The notes beneath the pieces were generated by a model. That model did no database searches and was not told the DNA's origin. It saw nothing but the letters and a program-made list of their open reading frames with translations. The position numbers and the translations under genes are program-made. Shown piece by piece: positions 18,181-27,535 of a DNA stretch of 64,000 bases (positions within the stretch are counted from its first letter, which is position 1; each line of letters starts with the position of its first letter). The stretch is from Clostridia bacterium (GTDB lineage Bacteria > Bacillota > Clostridia > Oscillospirales > Acutalibacteraceae): positions 51,875 through 115,874 of the forward strand of contig CAAEIG010000050.1 of NCBI GenBank assembly GCA_900755895.1. Reading direction: 5' to 3'.

Positions 18181-19215
18181 TTACAAGGAAAGTTGTCCGC
18201 ATGCTGCAAGGACCAATTTTTCCACTTGGTACTCATAATCATACGTGTAGGGATTCGTCTTTTCCCCTGTTACGTAGTCATAAAAGTCCTTCATCATCTC
18301 ATCATATCGTCCTCCCTGGGGTGGCAATGCGATCTCCTGGAAACAGTTTCGGTATGTTTGGGAATCGGGAAGTAGGGACAGGGTCACCGGAGAGGCATCG
18401 TAGCCCCCTCCTGCAAATTCATCTTTGTTATTGGGACACTCCAGCGGCTTGATTTCTATGGTACCTTTGCTTCCATACACCGCCAACCGTCGCCTGCCAT
18501 ATCCGTTCACTTCCACAGAGGTAGCTTGCACGGTCGAAACTCCCCGTTCATATTCAAACAACGCCATACCGAAGTCCACGCAATCCACCCCGTCAAAGCC
18601 GGTAGAACCATTGAATGGAATCACTCTCTTTGGCATCCCCTGGAACAGATACACCAAATCCACCATGTGGCATCCAAGGAAGAACATGTCCCCTGCAGGA
18701 AGCCCCTTGAGCCACTCCCGTTTTTCCGGTGGATGGCGGGTGTTCATCACAGCTTCCACCTGGTAGATTTCACCCAATTCCCCGCTGCGAGCCAACTCCA
18801 AAGCATACTGAACCCCTTTGTTGCAACGGTACATATATCCCATCTGCACCACAAGGGAGTTTTCCTTTGCAATGTCCAAAAGCTTTCCAAACTCTTCCAA
18901 GCTATTGCCAGCCGGTTTGTCAATGTGCAGATGCACACCCCGCTGCGCCCAACGAATGGCCGTGGGGATCAGGTCCAGCTCAAAGGTTTCCACCAGTACA
19001 GCATCCACATTGGCTTGGACAAGTTCCTCCTCCGTCATCCATGTCACGTTTTTGAATTTTCCCTGTTCCTGGACAATCTTTCTCTGATTCTCATCCGGCT
19101 CTACCACACCAACGATCTCGAACAACTCGGGATGGCGTCTGACGCACTCAAAGAAATCTGCGCTATGGTCATGGGCCGTACCAATATGCCCAATTCGAAT
19201 CCGCCTCTGGCTCAT
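18181..19215 (-). CDS. Gfo/Idh/MocA-family oxidoreductase
   Basis: The N-terminal Rossmann domain begins RIGHIGTAHDHSADFFE, and the sugar-dehydrogenase motif is visible as HLHIDKPAGNSLEEF, with the conserved Lys of the KP motif. The C-terminal alpha/beta domain contains GCHMVDLVYLFQG, with the catalytic-type His-x-x-Asp/Val pattern. These enzymes oxidise or reduce sugar hydroxyls with bound NAD. The gene overlaps its upstream neighbour by 4 bases, indicating translational coupling with the MDR dehydrogenase. GGAGGGACTGTGA precedes the ATG. Confidence 0.9.
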   Translation of the reverse strand: MSQRRIRIGHIGTAHDHSADFFECVRRHPELFEIVGVVEPDENQRKIVQEQGKFKNVTWMTEEELVQANVDAVLVETFELDLIPTAIRWAQRGVHLHIDKPAGNSLEEFGKLLDIAKENSLVVQMGYMYRCNKGVQYALELARSGELGEIYQVEAVMNTRHPPEKREWLKGLPAGDMFFLGCHMVDLVYLFQGMPKRVIPFNGSTGFDGVDCVDFGMALFEYERGVSTVQATSVEVNGYGRRRLAVYGSKGTIEIKPLECPNNKDEFAGGGYDASPVTLSLLPDSQTYRNCFQEIALPPQGGRYDEMMKDFYDYVTGEKTNPYTYDYEYQVEKLVLAACGQLSL

Positions 19216-20240
19216 TCACAGTCCCTCCAATCAAACATCACGCTCAACGGAAACTCTCGCCGCTGGGCCAATCGTTCAAAGACCTCCGGTGCTTCCTCGG
19301 GCAAACGAATTTCCGGTATGAGGTCCGCCGGTTGCATTCTGCCATGAGAAATCAGGGAAAGCACCGTTTGACACTCGTCTCGGTATGTCCAATACCCGGG
19401 TCGGGAATCCCGCTCGGGGCGCACAAAGGTGTGCGCTCCCAAAATCTGAACCCCGCGGAAATGCACCATGTGATAATAATCTGTTGGAATACCATTCTCT
19501 CGAGTACATCCCAAGAGAATGACACGGCCCATTGAAGCCACGCATTCCAATGCCTGAGGCAGGGCAATTGCAGCGCCGGAAACCTCAATCACACCGTTTA
19601 CGCCTTTTCCTCCTGTCACAGCCAGGACTTGCTGGGGAAAGTCCTTATCCATGGGATCAAAGGCATAGTCCGCACCATGGGAGAGGGCTATCTTTCTTCT
19701 TTCAGGGTTGGGATCAGCTGCAATCACTGGACAAACTCCGTTCATCCGGCACAACTGAACTGAATACATCCCCAAGATTCCCAAACCCATTATCAAGGCG
19801 GATTCCCCCACCTCGAATCTGGCCATGCGAACACCTCCCAGCGCAATATGCACCAGCACAGTGGGCGCAGCTTGCACCAGATCCACTGTTTTTTCGTCCA
19901 GAGGAATCACTTTGTCTTCCGGTACCAAATTGTAAGAGCTATGGATTCCAAAGTAGATCACAGCATGGTCACCTACGGAAACCGATGTAACGTCTTTTCC
20001 AATTTGCACAACCTTCCCAACTCCGCAGTAACCCTTGATTTTTGGGAACCGTGGTCCCGTGGGATTCCGGTTGCTTCCGTCGATATGTTTTTCCCCCATC
20101 AGGTTGGCTCGCTCCGTGCCTGGACTGATGACCGTATACTCTGTCTTCAGCAGCACCTCATTGTCTTTGAGCTCTCCCACCTTCTGGGTTTGCAGCTCGG
20201 CTATGCCAGGAGCTGTAAACACGATTGTCGTTTGATCCAA
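19212..20240 (-). CDS. MDR-family dehydrogenase without zinc ligands, paired with Gfo/Idh/MocA
   Basis: The N-terminal segment TEYTVISPGTERANLMGE belongs to the MDR branch in which Ser-Pro-Gly-Thr-Glu replaces the catalytic Cys. The NAD-binding motif is MGLGILGMYSVQLCRMNG. No structural-zinc Cys cluster is present, so a classic alcohol dehydrogenase is unlikely. Dehydrogenases of this branch are often found next to Gfo/Idh/MocA genes, as here. No ATG fits; I propose TTG at 20240, 10 bases after GAGAGG, which removes 20 residues of unconserved sequence from the longest frame. The start is uncertain. Confidence 0.8.
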   Translation of the reverse strand: MDQTTIVFTAPGIAELQTQKVGELKDNEVLLKTEYTVISPGTERANLMGEKHIDGSNRNPTGPRFPKIKGYCGVGKVVQIGKDVTSVSVGDHAVIYFGIHSSYNLVPEDKVIPLDEKTVDLVQAAPTVLVHIALGGVRMARFEVGESALIMGLGILGMYSVQLCRMNGVCPVIAADPNPERRKIALSHGADYAFDPMDKDFPQQVLAVTGGKGVNGVIEVSGAAIALPQALECVASMGRVILLGCTRENGIPTDYYHMVHFRGVQILGAHTFVRPERDSRPGYWTYRDECQTVLSLISHGRMQPADLIPEIRLPEEAPEVFERLAQRREFPLSVMFDWRDCE

Positions 20241-20306
20241 AACGCACCATCCTCTCAATGTCAATTTGGAGAACCACCCTTTGAATGGCGTGATCCCCAA
20301 CCTCGC

Positions 20307-21188
20307 TCAACCTTTTACAGAACCCACCATAACCCCTTTCACAAAATACTTTTGCAAAAAAGGATACAGCACCATAATGGGGAATGTGGAAACTACAATC
20401 AGCGCATATTTGATGAGTTCCACATAACGAGCTTTATCCGCACCACCGATATCCCCGATCATTTCGCTGACATTTGCCGAATCCAGAATCTTCTTCATAA
20501 CCAGCTGCATGGGAAATTTGGAGCTGTCCTGCAAGTAAATGGAAGCGTTGAACCACGCATTCCAATGACCCACTGCATAGTAAAGCAAGATCACTGCCAG
20601 TGTGGGCAGGCATACAGGGACAAGGATCTTCCAAAGAATGACAAACTCATTAGCGCCATCCAGCTGAGCCGATTCCGAAAGTTCATCCGGGATCCCCCGG
20701 AAAGCGGTGCGCATGATAATCATGTTGTATGTAGAGATCGCTCCCGGCAGGATCAGTGACCACAAGGAATTCATCAGGCCCAGATCTTTGACATTCAAAT
20801 AAGCTGGGATCATGCCTCCGGAAAAGTACATGGTGAAAACAATCAAAATTGTCAGGAATTTGTTGAGCATCAACCCTTTACGGGAGAGCACATAGGCAGT
20901 CAAAATTGTCAACACCATATTGACGGAGGTGCCTACAATCAGGATAAACAGGGTATTGAGCCATCCACTGATAAACATGGAGTGGGTAAACACCTTTTCG
21001 TATGCGCTAAGGGTAAAAGGTTGATACGGCAAGAAAATCGCCCCAACGCTCATAGTCATTTGGTTTGGATCGCTAAAAGATGCAATGACGCAAAAATAAA
21101 TGGGGTATGCCGTAACAACGATCATCAGGATCATAAAGATCGTATTGAAAACACTAAAAACCCGTTCTGCGGGGCTGCGCTTAATCAT
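20307..21188 (-). CDS. carbohydrate ABC transporter permease, LplC/YtcP type
   Basis: This is the second LplC-like permease of the window: six hydrophobic segments, EAA-like loop ESAQLDGANEFVILWKILVP, and C-terminal KYFVKGVMVGSVKG, close to the ending of the first cassette's LplC. The start is the ATG at 21188 after AAGGGAGG; a GTG 24 bases upstream overlaps the preceding gene and is less likely. The order binding protein, LplB, LplC differs from the first cassette, where the binding protein comes last. It is followed by four oxidoreductase genes. Confidence 0.92.
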   Translation of the reverse strand: MIKRSPAERVFSVFNTIFMILMIVVTAYPIYFCVIASFSDPNQMTMSVGAIFLPYQPFTLSAYEKVFTHSMFISGWLNTLFILIVGTSVNMVLTILTAYVLSRKGLMLNKFLTILIVFTMYFSGGMIPAYLNVKDLGLMNSLWSLILPGAISTYNMIIMRTAFRGIPDELSESAQLDGANEFVILWKILVPVCLPTLAVILLYYAVGHWNAWFNASIYLQDSSKFPMQLVMKKILDSANVSEMIGDIGGADKARYVELIKYALIVVSTFPIMVLYPFLQKYFVKGVMVGSVKG

Positions 21189-21205
21189 TGCAGAAACCTC
21201 CCTTC

Positions 21206-22174
21206 TTACCACAAGCTTGTGGAGCTCACTTTTCCGCTGATTTGGTTGACGATCACCACCAGTAGAAAATTGATCACCGAATTGAACAGACCCACTGCAG
21301 CGCTATAGCTCCATTGAAAATCGGAGAGACCTTTCCGATACACAAAACTGGAAATAACATCTGCGGTTTCATAAATTCCTTCATTATACAGAAGGATAAT
21401 TTTTTCAAACCCCACATTCATCACACTGCCCACCCGCATAATGAACATGATAATAATGGTGCTGGAGATTCCAGGCAGTGTGACATACAGCATCTGCTTC
21501 CATCGCCCGGCCCCATCAATGATTGCAGCTTCATACAGAGCAGGATCAATAGCCGAAAGAGCAGAAAGATAAATGATGGAACCCCAACCCACATTCTGCC
21601 AGATATCCGATAGGACGTAGATCGGGACAAAATAGCTTGATTTGGACAGAAGCGAAATTGGCTCAAATCCAAACAAGGACAGGAATTGAGGAATCACACC
21701 TGTATCCATGGTAAACATCTTTACCAAAGAGCACGCCACCACTAGGGACAAAAAGTGAGGCATATAAGTAATGGTTTGGATGGTCCTCTTAAACTTGTTG
21801 TTGCGCACCTCATTCAAAAGCAGCGCAAAAATGATACAGGACGGAAACCCGAAGGCCAACGAGGACAAGCTGATCACCAGAGTGTTCCGCAAAAGCCTCC
21901 AAAAATAGTAGGATGAGAAAAAAGCTTCAAAGTGCTTAAAGCCTGCCCACTCACTGCCCCAGATCCCTTTTGTGGGAATAAAATCTTTAAAAGCAATGCT
22001 CGCGCCCGCCATCGGAAGATAACAAAACACCACGTAATAGACCAAGGCAGGCACAATCAGCAGATAGACTCCCCAATGACGGGCCAAGTCCTGCTGAAGC
22101 CGCTTGCCAAAAGAGGCATCCTCTTTTGACGTACTGCGGAAGGACTTCTTCTTGGAAATGGACATTTCCTTCAT
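21206..22174 (-). CDS. sugar ABC transporter permease, LplB type
   Basis: The 322-residue membrane protein has a long basic N-terminus (about 30 residues), six hydrophobic segments and an EAA loop EAAIIDGAGRWKQMLYVTLP. The C-terminus ISGKVSSTSLW parallels the first cassette. The ATG at 22174 has AAAGGGAGG about 9 bases upstream. It lies 78 bases after the binding-protein gene, with an intercistronic hairpin in the gap that probably lowers permease expression relative to the binding protein. Confidence 0.92.
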   Translation of the reverse strand: MKEMSISKKKSFRSTSKEDASFGKRLQQDLARHWGVYLLIVPALVYYVVFCYLPMAGASIAFKDFIPTKGIWGSEWAGFKHFEAFFSSYYFWRLLRNTLVISLSSLAFGFPSCIIFALLLNEVRNNKFKRTIQTITYMPHFLSLVVACSLVKMFTMDTGVIPQFLSLFGFEPISLLSKSSYFVPIYVLSDIWQNVGWGSIIYLSALSAIDPALYEAAIIDGAGRWKQMLYVTLPGISSTIIIMFIMRVGSVMNVGFEKIILLYNEGIYETADVISSFVYRKGLSDFQWSYSAAVGLFNSVINFLLVVIVNQISGKVSSTSLW

Positions 22175-22204
22175 CAAATACAACCTCCCTTTGCCAAAAT
22201 AGAA

Positions 22205-22243
22205 GAAACAGCCCTATCCCACTGCTTGGGACGGGGCTGTTTC
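22205..22243 (-). terminator. intercistronic hairpin between binding-protein and permease genes
   Basis: GAAACAGCCC pairs with GGGCTGTTTC around an inner TCCCA/TGGGA stem. The minus-strand tail TTCTATTTT is a weak T-run, so partial termination or mRNA stabilisation of the binding-protein message is likely. Confidence 0.65.
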
Positions 22244-22252
22244 CATCACGCT

Positions 22253-23908
22253 TCAGCTATTGTAGATATCATAAGCATTCTGGTAAATAGCAATCATGTC
22301 TTCAATTCCCATGCCCTTTAAGGTATCCAGATAGCTGTCAAATTCGTTCAAGGACTTTTCCCCGGTTACAAACAGAATGAAATTCTCAGAGATAAAGGTA
22401 TCCACTTCGCTCTTGATGGTGGAGTACTGATCGGCATTTTCCGTAATAGCCAAAGTGGGAACAAAGTGATCCAGCACATCGCTGTCAGCCCAATCGGTCA
22501 AAGCCTGGTTCTGATAGTCCGCATAGGACTGGGTGCAAAAATCCGCCTGCTGGATATACGGGCCCCAAGGAGGATTAAAGGCATACTGAGCAATAGCCTG
22601 GGTAAAGCCTTGGCTGGAATTAATCACGGAATCCAGATATAGGGGCTTACCGTCTTTCATCTCAAAGCTTTCGCCTTCAATTCCAAAATTCATCAGCAGA
22701 TTTCCCGGTTCGGTATAGCCATAGTTCAAGAACTGGACAGCTGCTTCCACATTTTCACAGCTGGATGTGATATATCCTGAAATTCCGCCTACATCTTGAT
22801 GATGACTGAACATAGGAGTATCTCCACTCTTCGCCACCAGGTTCCGCACACCGGAAAGTGCGTACTCAGGGGTGGTCTCTCTAGCGGTAGGTACCCAAAC
22901 GCCCAACGAACCTCCCGCATATCCTGCGGTAACGCCGGACATACCGGTCATAATATTGGCACCTACAGTCTGACCATCCAGGGTATTGAAGTTTCTGTCC
23001 AGCAACCCTTCCGTGTACAGTTCATTCAACCATGCCAGGTAGTCCTTGTAAGCACTTTCATAGGCACCGTAGTGCACTTGGCCATCCGTCTGATAATATC
23101 CTGTGGAAACAAGACCAAAGGCAGAAGTAAAACATCCAGAAGTTCCCACCATGGACAAATTCCCGGAATCAATGGACATAGGCACTGTTGCTCCCTTTTC
23201 ATCCCGGAACGCCCGTAATACTTCCACAAATTCTTCCGGAGTTTCAGGAGTTTCCAAACCTAGATCGTCCAGCCAATCCTGACGGATGATCACACCAAAT
23301 GAATTCGTAACACCCGGTGCATCCACGCGCAAATGCATGAAACCAGCGTAACGCTTGCTGGGAGTGATTGCCATTTTTTGCCACTCTTCATTGGTTTCTA
23401 GCACTGCCTTGTAATCCGGTGCATACGTGTCAATATAGTCGTCCAAAGGAATGATGATCCCGTCATCAATAGCCTTATCATCGCCACCATTATAGGATTT
23501 TCCGATATTGTTGATAAGAATATCCGGATACTCACCGGAGGCAAGGATCAAGGAAAGGTCGGAGATCAACTGATATTCCAGAGTGACACCCGTCTGTTCC
23601 TGCCACTGTTTGAAGAATTCCGTTTCTTCCCAGGGGCATACCGCTGTAGCATAAGTATGCTCGGCGTCCCCAATGGTCAACGTGATGTCACCCTCCATGG
23701 GGTATTCCACGGTTGCTGTGGGACTGTCCCCAGGTTCGGAGGTTTCCCCACCCGATTCTTGGGATGTGGTTGCTGCACCGTCCTCACTTACCTTGGAGGA
23801 ACCACCGCTCTCTGTGGAGGTGGTGTTCCCTGAACAGGCCGCTGTGGTCATCAAAAGAAGAATGGCCATGATAGTGGAAGTGAATCGGACCTTGAGGTTT
23901 TTTTGCAT
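22253..23908 (-). CDS. extracellular solute-binding lipoprotein of the second sugar ABC transporter
   Basis: The 551-residue protein begins MQKNLKVRF, followed by a hydrophobic stretch and lipobox TTAAC, then a Ser/Gly/Glu-rich linker and a family 1 solute-binding fold (LplA-like). The ATG at 23908 has AAAGGAG upstream; the longer frame to 23998 adds only a basic, unconserved extension. It is the first gene of the operon and divergent from a membrane-anchored AraC regulator. The ligand is probably an oligosaccharide or glycoside; the downstream oxidoreductases suggest an unusual or oxidised sugar. Confidence 0.92.
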   Translation of the reverse strand: MQKNLKVRFTSTIMAILLLMTTAACSGNTTSTESGGSSKVSEDGAATTSQESGGETSEPGDSPTATVEYPMEGDITLTIGDAEHTYATAVCPWEETEFFKQWQEQTGVTLEYQLISDLSLILASGEYPDILINNIGKSYNGGDDKAIDDGIIIPLDDYIDTYAPDYKAVLETNEEWQKMAITPSKRYAGFMHLRVDAPGVTNSFGVIIRQDWLDDLGLETPETPEEFVEVLRAFRDEKGATVPMSIDSGNLSMVGTSGCFTSAFGLVSTGYYQTDGQVHYGAYESAYKDYLAWLNELYTEGLLDRNFNTLDGQTVGANIMTGMSGVTAGYAGGSLGVWVPTARETTPEYALSGVRNLVAKSGDTPMFSHHQDVGGISGYITSSCENVEAAVQFLNYGYTEPGNLLMNFGIEGESFEMKDGKPLYLDSVINSSQGFTQAIAQYAFNPPWGPYIQQADFCTQSYADYQNQALTDWADSDVLDHFVPTLAITENADQYSTIKSEVDTFISENFILFVTGEKSLNEFDSYLDTLKGMGIEDMIAIYQNAYDIYNS

Positions 23909-24197
23909 AGTGTTTGCTCCTTTCAACTTTTTTCGGCGCTCAGCCGTGTACCTCTTGCCCCTTCGCTTGGAGAGCCTTGGGGCCTTTCTGTCCCCCATTC
24001 TTGCGTATTTTTGCCGAAAAATAAAGAGACAAAATCAAAGATATGGGGATAATTTGCGAAATCACGTTGACTTAGATTTGTTTTTTGTACCATAATACAA
24101 GAAAACAGTAACATCTTAGAATCTCCATTTTCTTGACTTGTCCGCTCAGTGCTTCCTGTACACCTTCATTTGACTATCGCAAAGGGGAATCCAAAGA
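23909..24197. other. divergent regulatory gap
   Basis: This gap of 289 bases lies between the binding-protein gene and the membrane AraC gene and has no coding potential. The middle part (about 24000-24110) is AT-rich and contains a near-palindromic TTGTATTATGGTACAA on the minus strand. I could not assign a confident promoter in either direction. Confidence 0.4.
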
Positions 24198-26477
24198 ATG
24201 AAAACAAACCCTGGACTTCATGCTCCTTTCTTTTTTAACAAAGCATTTCACCACCTACCGCGAAAATCCGTTTTATTTCGTCAGGTTGCATCCTTTGGTT
24301 TGTTGGTGTTGGTGCTCATCAGTATCTTCTCATTGACCTATCAAAATTTTCATAAAATCTTACAGCAGGAAATTCAGCACTCCAATCAACTGTTTTTGGA
24401 TATCATCAGCAACGAAGCCAACAAGCAAATGCAGTCTTTGGAGGATACCATTTCCTTTGTATGCAACAACACCAAATTTCGGGAGATGTGTTCGGGCGTT
24501 CAAAAAAACTCCTCTTTTTACCGAAAGGTCAGCGACCTCACCGCGACATTGCACGATTACTACAATGCCAAAGGAATTGACTGTCTCGTGTATTTTCCAG
24601 ATTTGGAATATGCGGTCTCTCCCACCACAGCAAATGAAATCCACACTCTTTATCACCGTCAAAAAATGTCCGGTCTAGATCGCAAGGAAGATGAATGGGT
24701 GGAAAACCTATCCCTTGACGAAACCAGATTTTTCTTCTCCAATGAATACAGTCTCTTGGACAATCAGTTCCGCCTGGTCTATGGGAGGTCCCTTGTTTTC
24801 AATCAAACCCCAGTGAAAATTTACGCTTCGATTCCTGCTTCCCTCTTAAACCAAGCCGCCATATTATCCAATTCCATATTGTTGGTGGCTGATGAGGAGG
24901 ACAGAGTTCTAACCTCCTTTGACGAAACAGGCGCTTTCTCTTCTTGGGAGGAAATTCCACCAAATCAGACAACCCTCACGGATCACAACGGAAACACGTA
25001 CGTTCTTTCCTCCAAAGAATCCCCATTTTGCAACTGGAAATACATTGTAGCCACCCCAAATGCCACGTATTGGGAAACCGCTTTACAAGGACAGCGACTG
25101 CTGATTGGCGCTATTATTTTTGCCGCACTCGCCGGTCTATTGTTCACCCTCCCCCTTGCTCAAATCAACTATCGGCCCATGAGCAAATTGATGGATACCC
25201 TGCGGGGCTATGGCAGTGGAAACAATGAATATGACGTTATCTCCTCCGCCTTTGAAAAGATGCGCGATGAGAATTTGACCTACAAAGAAAATATCAACGC
25301 TCAAAATGATCGACTCCGCTCTCAGTGGCTGCTGGCCCGGCTAAAAGGACAAAAATTCACACAGCGCAACAAGGAAATCAACGCATACCATTCCATTCAA
25401 ACGGTAGGACGCACTTGGTGTCTGATCAATCTATCCGTACAGAGCTCCCTGGAAGAAACAGAAACCACCGCTGAGTTCCAAGAATGGTTGGGAGTTGCGC
25501 TGAACAATGTTCTGTCCGAGGTCATGAAAGAATTTACTTTTTACCTTCTGGAAGACGGAAAAGAGCTTTTTATTCTGCTGTGCATGGACTGTGAACAGCT
25601 TGTCCGGTGGCAAAAAGAAAAACAGTTGAAACTTGATTTTATATACCGCTTTTTCAAGGAGAACATGCACGCTGTCATCACCGGTGCTGTCAGCAGGTAT
25701 ACCGATGACTTTGAGCAGATCGACAAACTTTATGCCGAAGCAATGAGAGTCCACGACCATCGGGCGGTTATGGGTGAGGTTGGGATCGTATCTGTTGAAG
25801 AATATCAAAAGCGTCAAAATCATCTCTTCAACAATACGGATTTGTTCTCAGAACTGGAAAAAGCCGTTTCTGAAGGAAATAGCACCAATGCCGTAGCTTT
25901 AGCTGAAAGCATATTCGGTCGTTTGGGCAAATCTGGAGAGGATTTCGCACTGCTCAAAATTGAGATTAACGAGTGCATGTACCGACTCCTGCTTGCCTCC
26001 AATGAAAACTCCGATGACCCACATTTTCGCCAGCGCTTAATTAACCAAGCGTTGGATATCGCCATCTACACGGAAACCATCTCCACCTTGCGGGATAAAT
26101 TTATTGCGACAGTTCAAATGGTCTGCTCTTCGGTCAGGAGAACGATCAGTGAGGGAAATCCTATTGTTTCTTTAATCAACAAGTATGTGGAGGAAAATTA
26201 CAGCGACATCAACTTGAACGTCACCACCATAGCGGACCATTTCGACAAGCACCCCAACTACATTTCAAAAATGTATTATTCGGAAACCGGTATGCAGCTG
26301 CTGGATTATATTCATCAGGTTCGCATCCATCACGCCAAAGAACTTCTCCGTCAGAAAAACGCCACCATTGAAAAGGTGGCGGAACAAACTGGTTTTAACA
26401 CCACCCGCACTTTCCGGAGAGTCTTTATGACGGAAACAGGACTAAATCCCAGTGAATACCAAAAGAAGTATTGCTGA
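24198..26477 (+). CDS. membrane-anchored AraC-family regulator with extracellular sensor domain
   Basis: At 759 residues this is a one-protein sensor-regulator. It has a transmembrane helix at about residues 28-48, an extracellular region of about 250 residues (Cache-like by position), a second helix at about 300-320 (LLIGAIIFAALAGLLF), a cytoplasmic linker, and a C-terminal AraC DNA-binding domain (about 655-759; IEKVAEQTGFNTTRTFRRVF). Such proteins sit next to LplABC-type sugar transporters and probably sense the sugar, or the loaded binding protein, outside the cell. It is divergent from the transporter operon and has GGGG upstream of its ATG. There is no kinase domain, so signalling must pass through the membrane directly to DNA binding. 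Confidence 0.9.
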   Translation: MKTNPGLHAPFFFNKAFHHLPRKSVLFRQVASFGLLVLVLISIFSLTYQNFHKILQQEIQHSNQLFLDIISNEANKQMQSLEDTISFVCNNTKFREMCSGVQKNSSFYRKVSDLTATLHDYYNAKGIDCLVYFPDLEYAVSPTTANEIHTLYHRQKMSGLDRKEDEWVENLSLDETRFFFSNEYSLLDNQFRLVYGRSLVFNQTPVKIYASIPASLLNQAAILSNSILLVADEEDRVLTSFDETGAFSSWEEIPPNQTTLTDHNGNTYVLSSKESPFCNWKYIVATPNATYWETALQGQRLLIGAIIFAALAGLLFTLPLAQINYRPMSKLMDTLRGYGSGNNEYDVISSAFEKMRDENLTYKENINAQNDRLRSQWLLARLKGQKFTQRNKEINAYHSIQTVGRTWCLINLSVQSSLEETETTAEFQEWLGVALNNVLSEVMKEFTFYLLEDGKELFILLCMDCEQLVRWQKEKQLKLDFIYRFFKENMHAVITGAVSRYTDDFEQIDKLYAEAMRVHDHRAVMGEVGIVSVEEYQKRQNHLFNNTDLFSELEKAVSEGNSTNAVALAESIFGRLGKSGEDFALLKIEINECMYRLLLASNENSDDPHFRQRLINQALDIAIYTETISTLRDKFIATVQMVCSSVRRTISEGNPIVSLINKYVEENYSDINLNVTTIADHFDKHPNYISKMYYSETGMQLLDYIHQVRIHHAKELLRQKNATIEKVAEQTGFNTTRTFRRVFMTETGLNPSEYQKKYC

Positions 26478-26519
26478 TCCCGCCTATGGGAATCATTAAA
26501 TCCCTACAACAAAACAATT

Positions 26520-26564
26520 GGGACGGGCCAACGGATGATCCGCTGGCCCGTCCCTTGCTTTTTT
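26520..26564 (+). terminator. intrinsic terminator after the membrane AraC gene
   Basis: GGGACGGGCCA pairs with TGGCCCGTCCC, with an inner CGGATGATCCG palindrome; TTGCTTTTTT follows. It isolates the radical-SAM pair from the upstream gene. Confidence 0.88.
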
Positions 26565-26623
26565 CTGCCGAGTTCTGTATGATAAGTTCAGGAAAATCAC
26601 ACGTCACCTGGGAGGAACTCACC

Positions 26624-27526
26624 ATGAAACTCTCCTCTTTTTTTCACTTTGCCTCCTTTGGCATCCGAACAATTCTCTTCCATAAGAAAGACCCCATTTT
26701 GGGAACCATCATCCTCACCGACAAGTGCAATCTCCACTGCAAGCACTGCTCCGTAAACAACCACCTGACCACCCTTGCGCCCTATTCTCAAATTTACGGA
26801 GAAATGGAACAGCTGTACCACATGGGCATTCGCATCCTATTCTTCTGCGGAGGAGAAACCTTTCTCTGGGAGGACCATGGAAAAAACCTGCGAGACTTGG
26901 TAATTGAGGCCAAGCAAATGGGATTTCTCCTGGTAAACGTGGTCACAAACGGCACATTCCCCTTGGACCTTCCTGAAGCGGATCTGATTCTTCTCAGCCT
27001 TGACGGAGACCGGGAACATCACAATCTGATCCGCGGAGATACTTTTGATCTGATTTTGGAAAACGTCCGTCACGCCACTGGGGACAACATCTGTTTTTAC
27101 ATGGCCATCAACCAGCTGAACAAGCACACCGTCGGCGAGGTATGCCGGTTGGCACAGGAGACGCCCCATGTTTCCGCAGTGTCCTTTAACTTCCACACAC
27201 CCTATCCGGACACCATCGACTTGGCCCTTTCCCGAGAGGATAAGGCCGCCTGCTGCCGGGAGATCGCCGCCCAGAAAAAGGCTGGCGCTCCCATATTCAA
27301 TTTGGTCAGTGCCTTCCCCTACCTGATCGACAATTCCTTCCCCACCCCCTGTCATCAGTGCGTAGTGATGGAAAACGGCAAGCTCAGCGTGTGTGGCCGG
27401 TGCATTGACGTTCCAGGGCTCTGCGGGCAGTGCGGTTACTTCTTTGTAGCAGAGTATACCCTGCTCTTTCAAGGAAAGCTGCCGGTGCTCTTCGAAATGC
27501 TCACCACCTACCTTCGCTATCTATGA
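26624..27526 (+). CDS. radical SAM protein with Cys-rich C-terminus
   Basis: The 4Fe-4S/SAM motif is CNLHCKHC near residue 35, with the glycine-rich motif as FFCGGETF and a later beta-strand LLSLDGDREHHN, all in radical-SAM order. The last 50 residues hold at least seven Cys (CHQCVVMENGKLSVCGRC, then GLCGQCG), which suggests an auxiliary Fe-S cluster or zinc site as in SPASM-type peptide- or protein-modifying enzymes. The ATG at 26624 has GGGAGGAACTCACC upstream. The stop codon overlaps the ribosome binding site of the next gene, another radical SAM enzyme, so the two are translationally coupled. No precursor-peptide gene is visible beside them. The substrate is unknown. Confidence 0.88.
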   Translation: MKLSSFFHFASFGIRTILFHKKDPILGTIILTDKCNLHCKHCSVNNHLTTLAPYSQIYGEMEQLYHMGIRILFFCGGETFLWEDHGKNLRDLVIEAKQMGFLLVNVVTNGTFPLDLPEADLILLSLDGDREHHNLIRGDTFDLILENVRHATGDNICFYMAINQLNKHTVGEVCRLAQETPHVSAVSFNFHTPYPDTIDLALSREDKAACCREIAAQKKAGAPIFNLVSAFPYLIDNSFPTPCHQCVVMENGKLSVCGRCIDVPGLCGQCGYFFVAEYTLLFQGKLPVLFEMLTTYLRYL

Positions 27527-27535
27527 GGTGACACC

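Noticed and set aside
19212..20240. Zinc-dependent alcohol or threonine dehydrogenase
   Set aside because: The catalytic Cys and structural-zinc Cys positions are absent (ISPGTE in place of the Cys motif).
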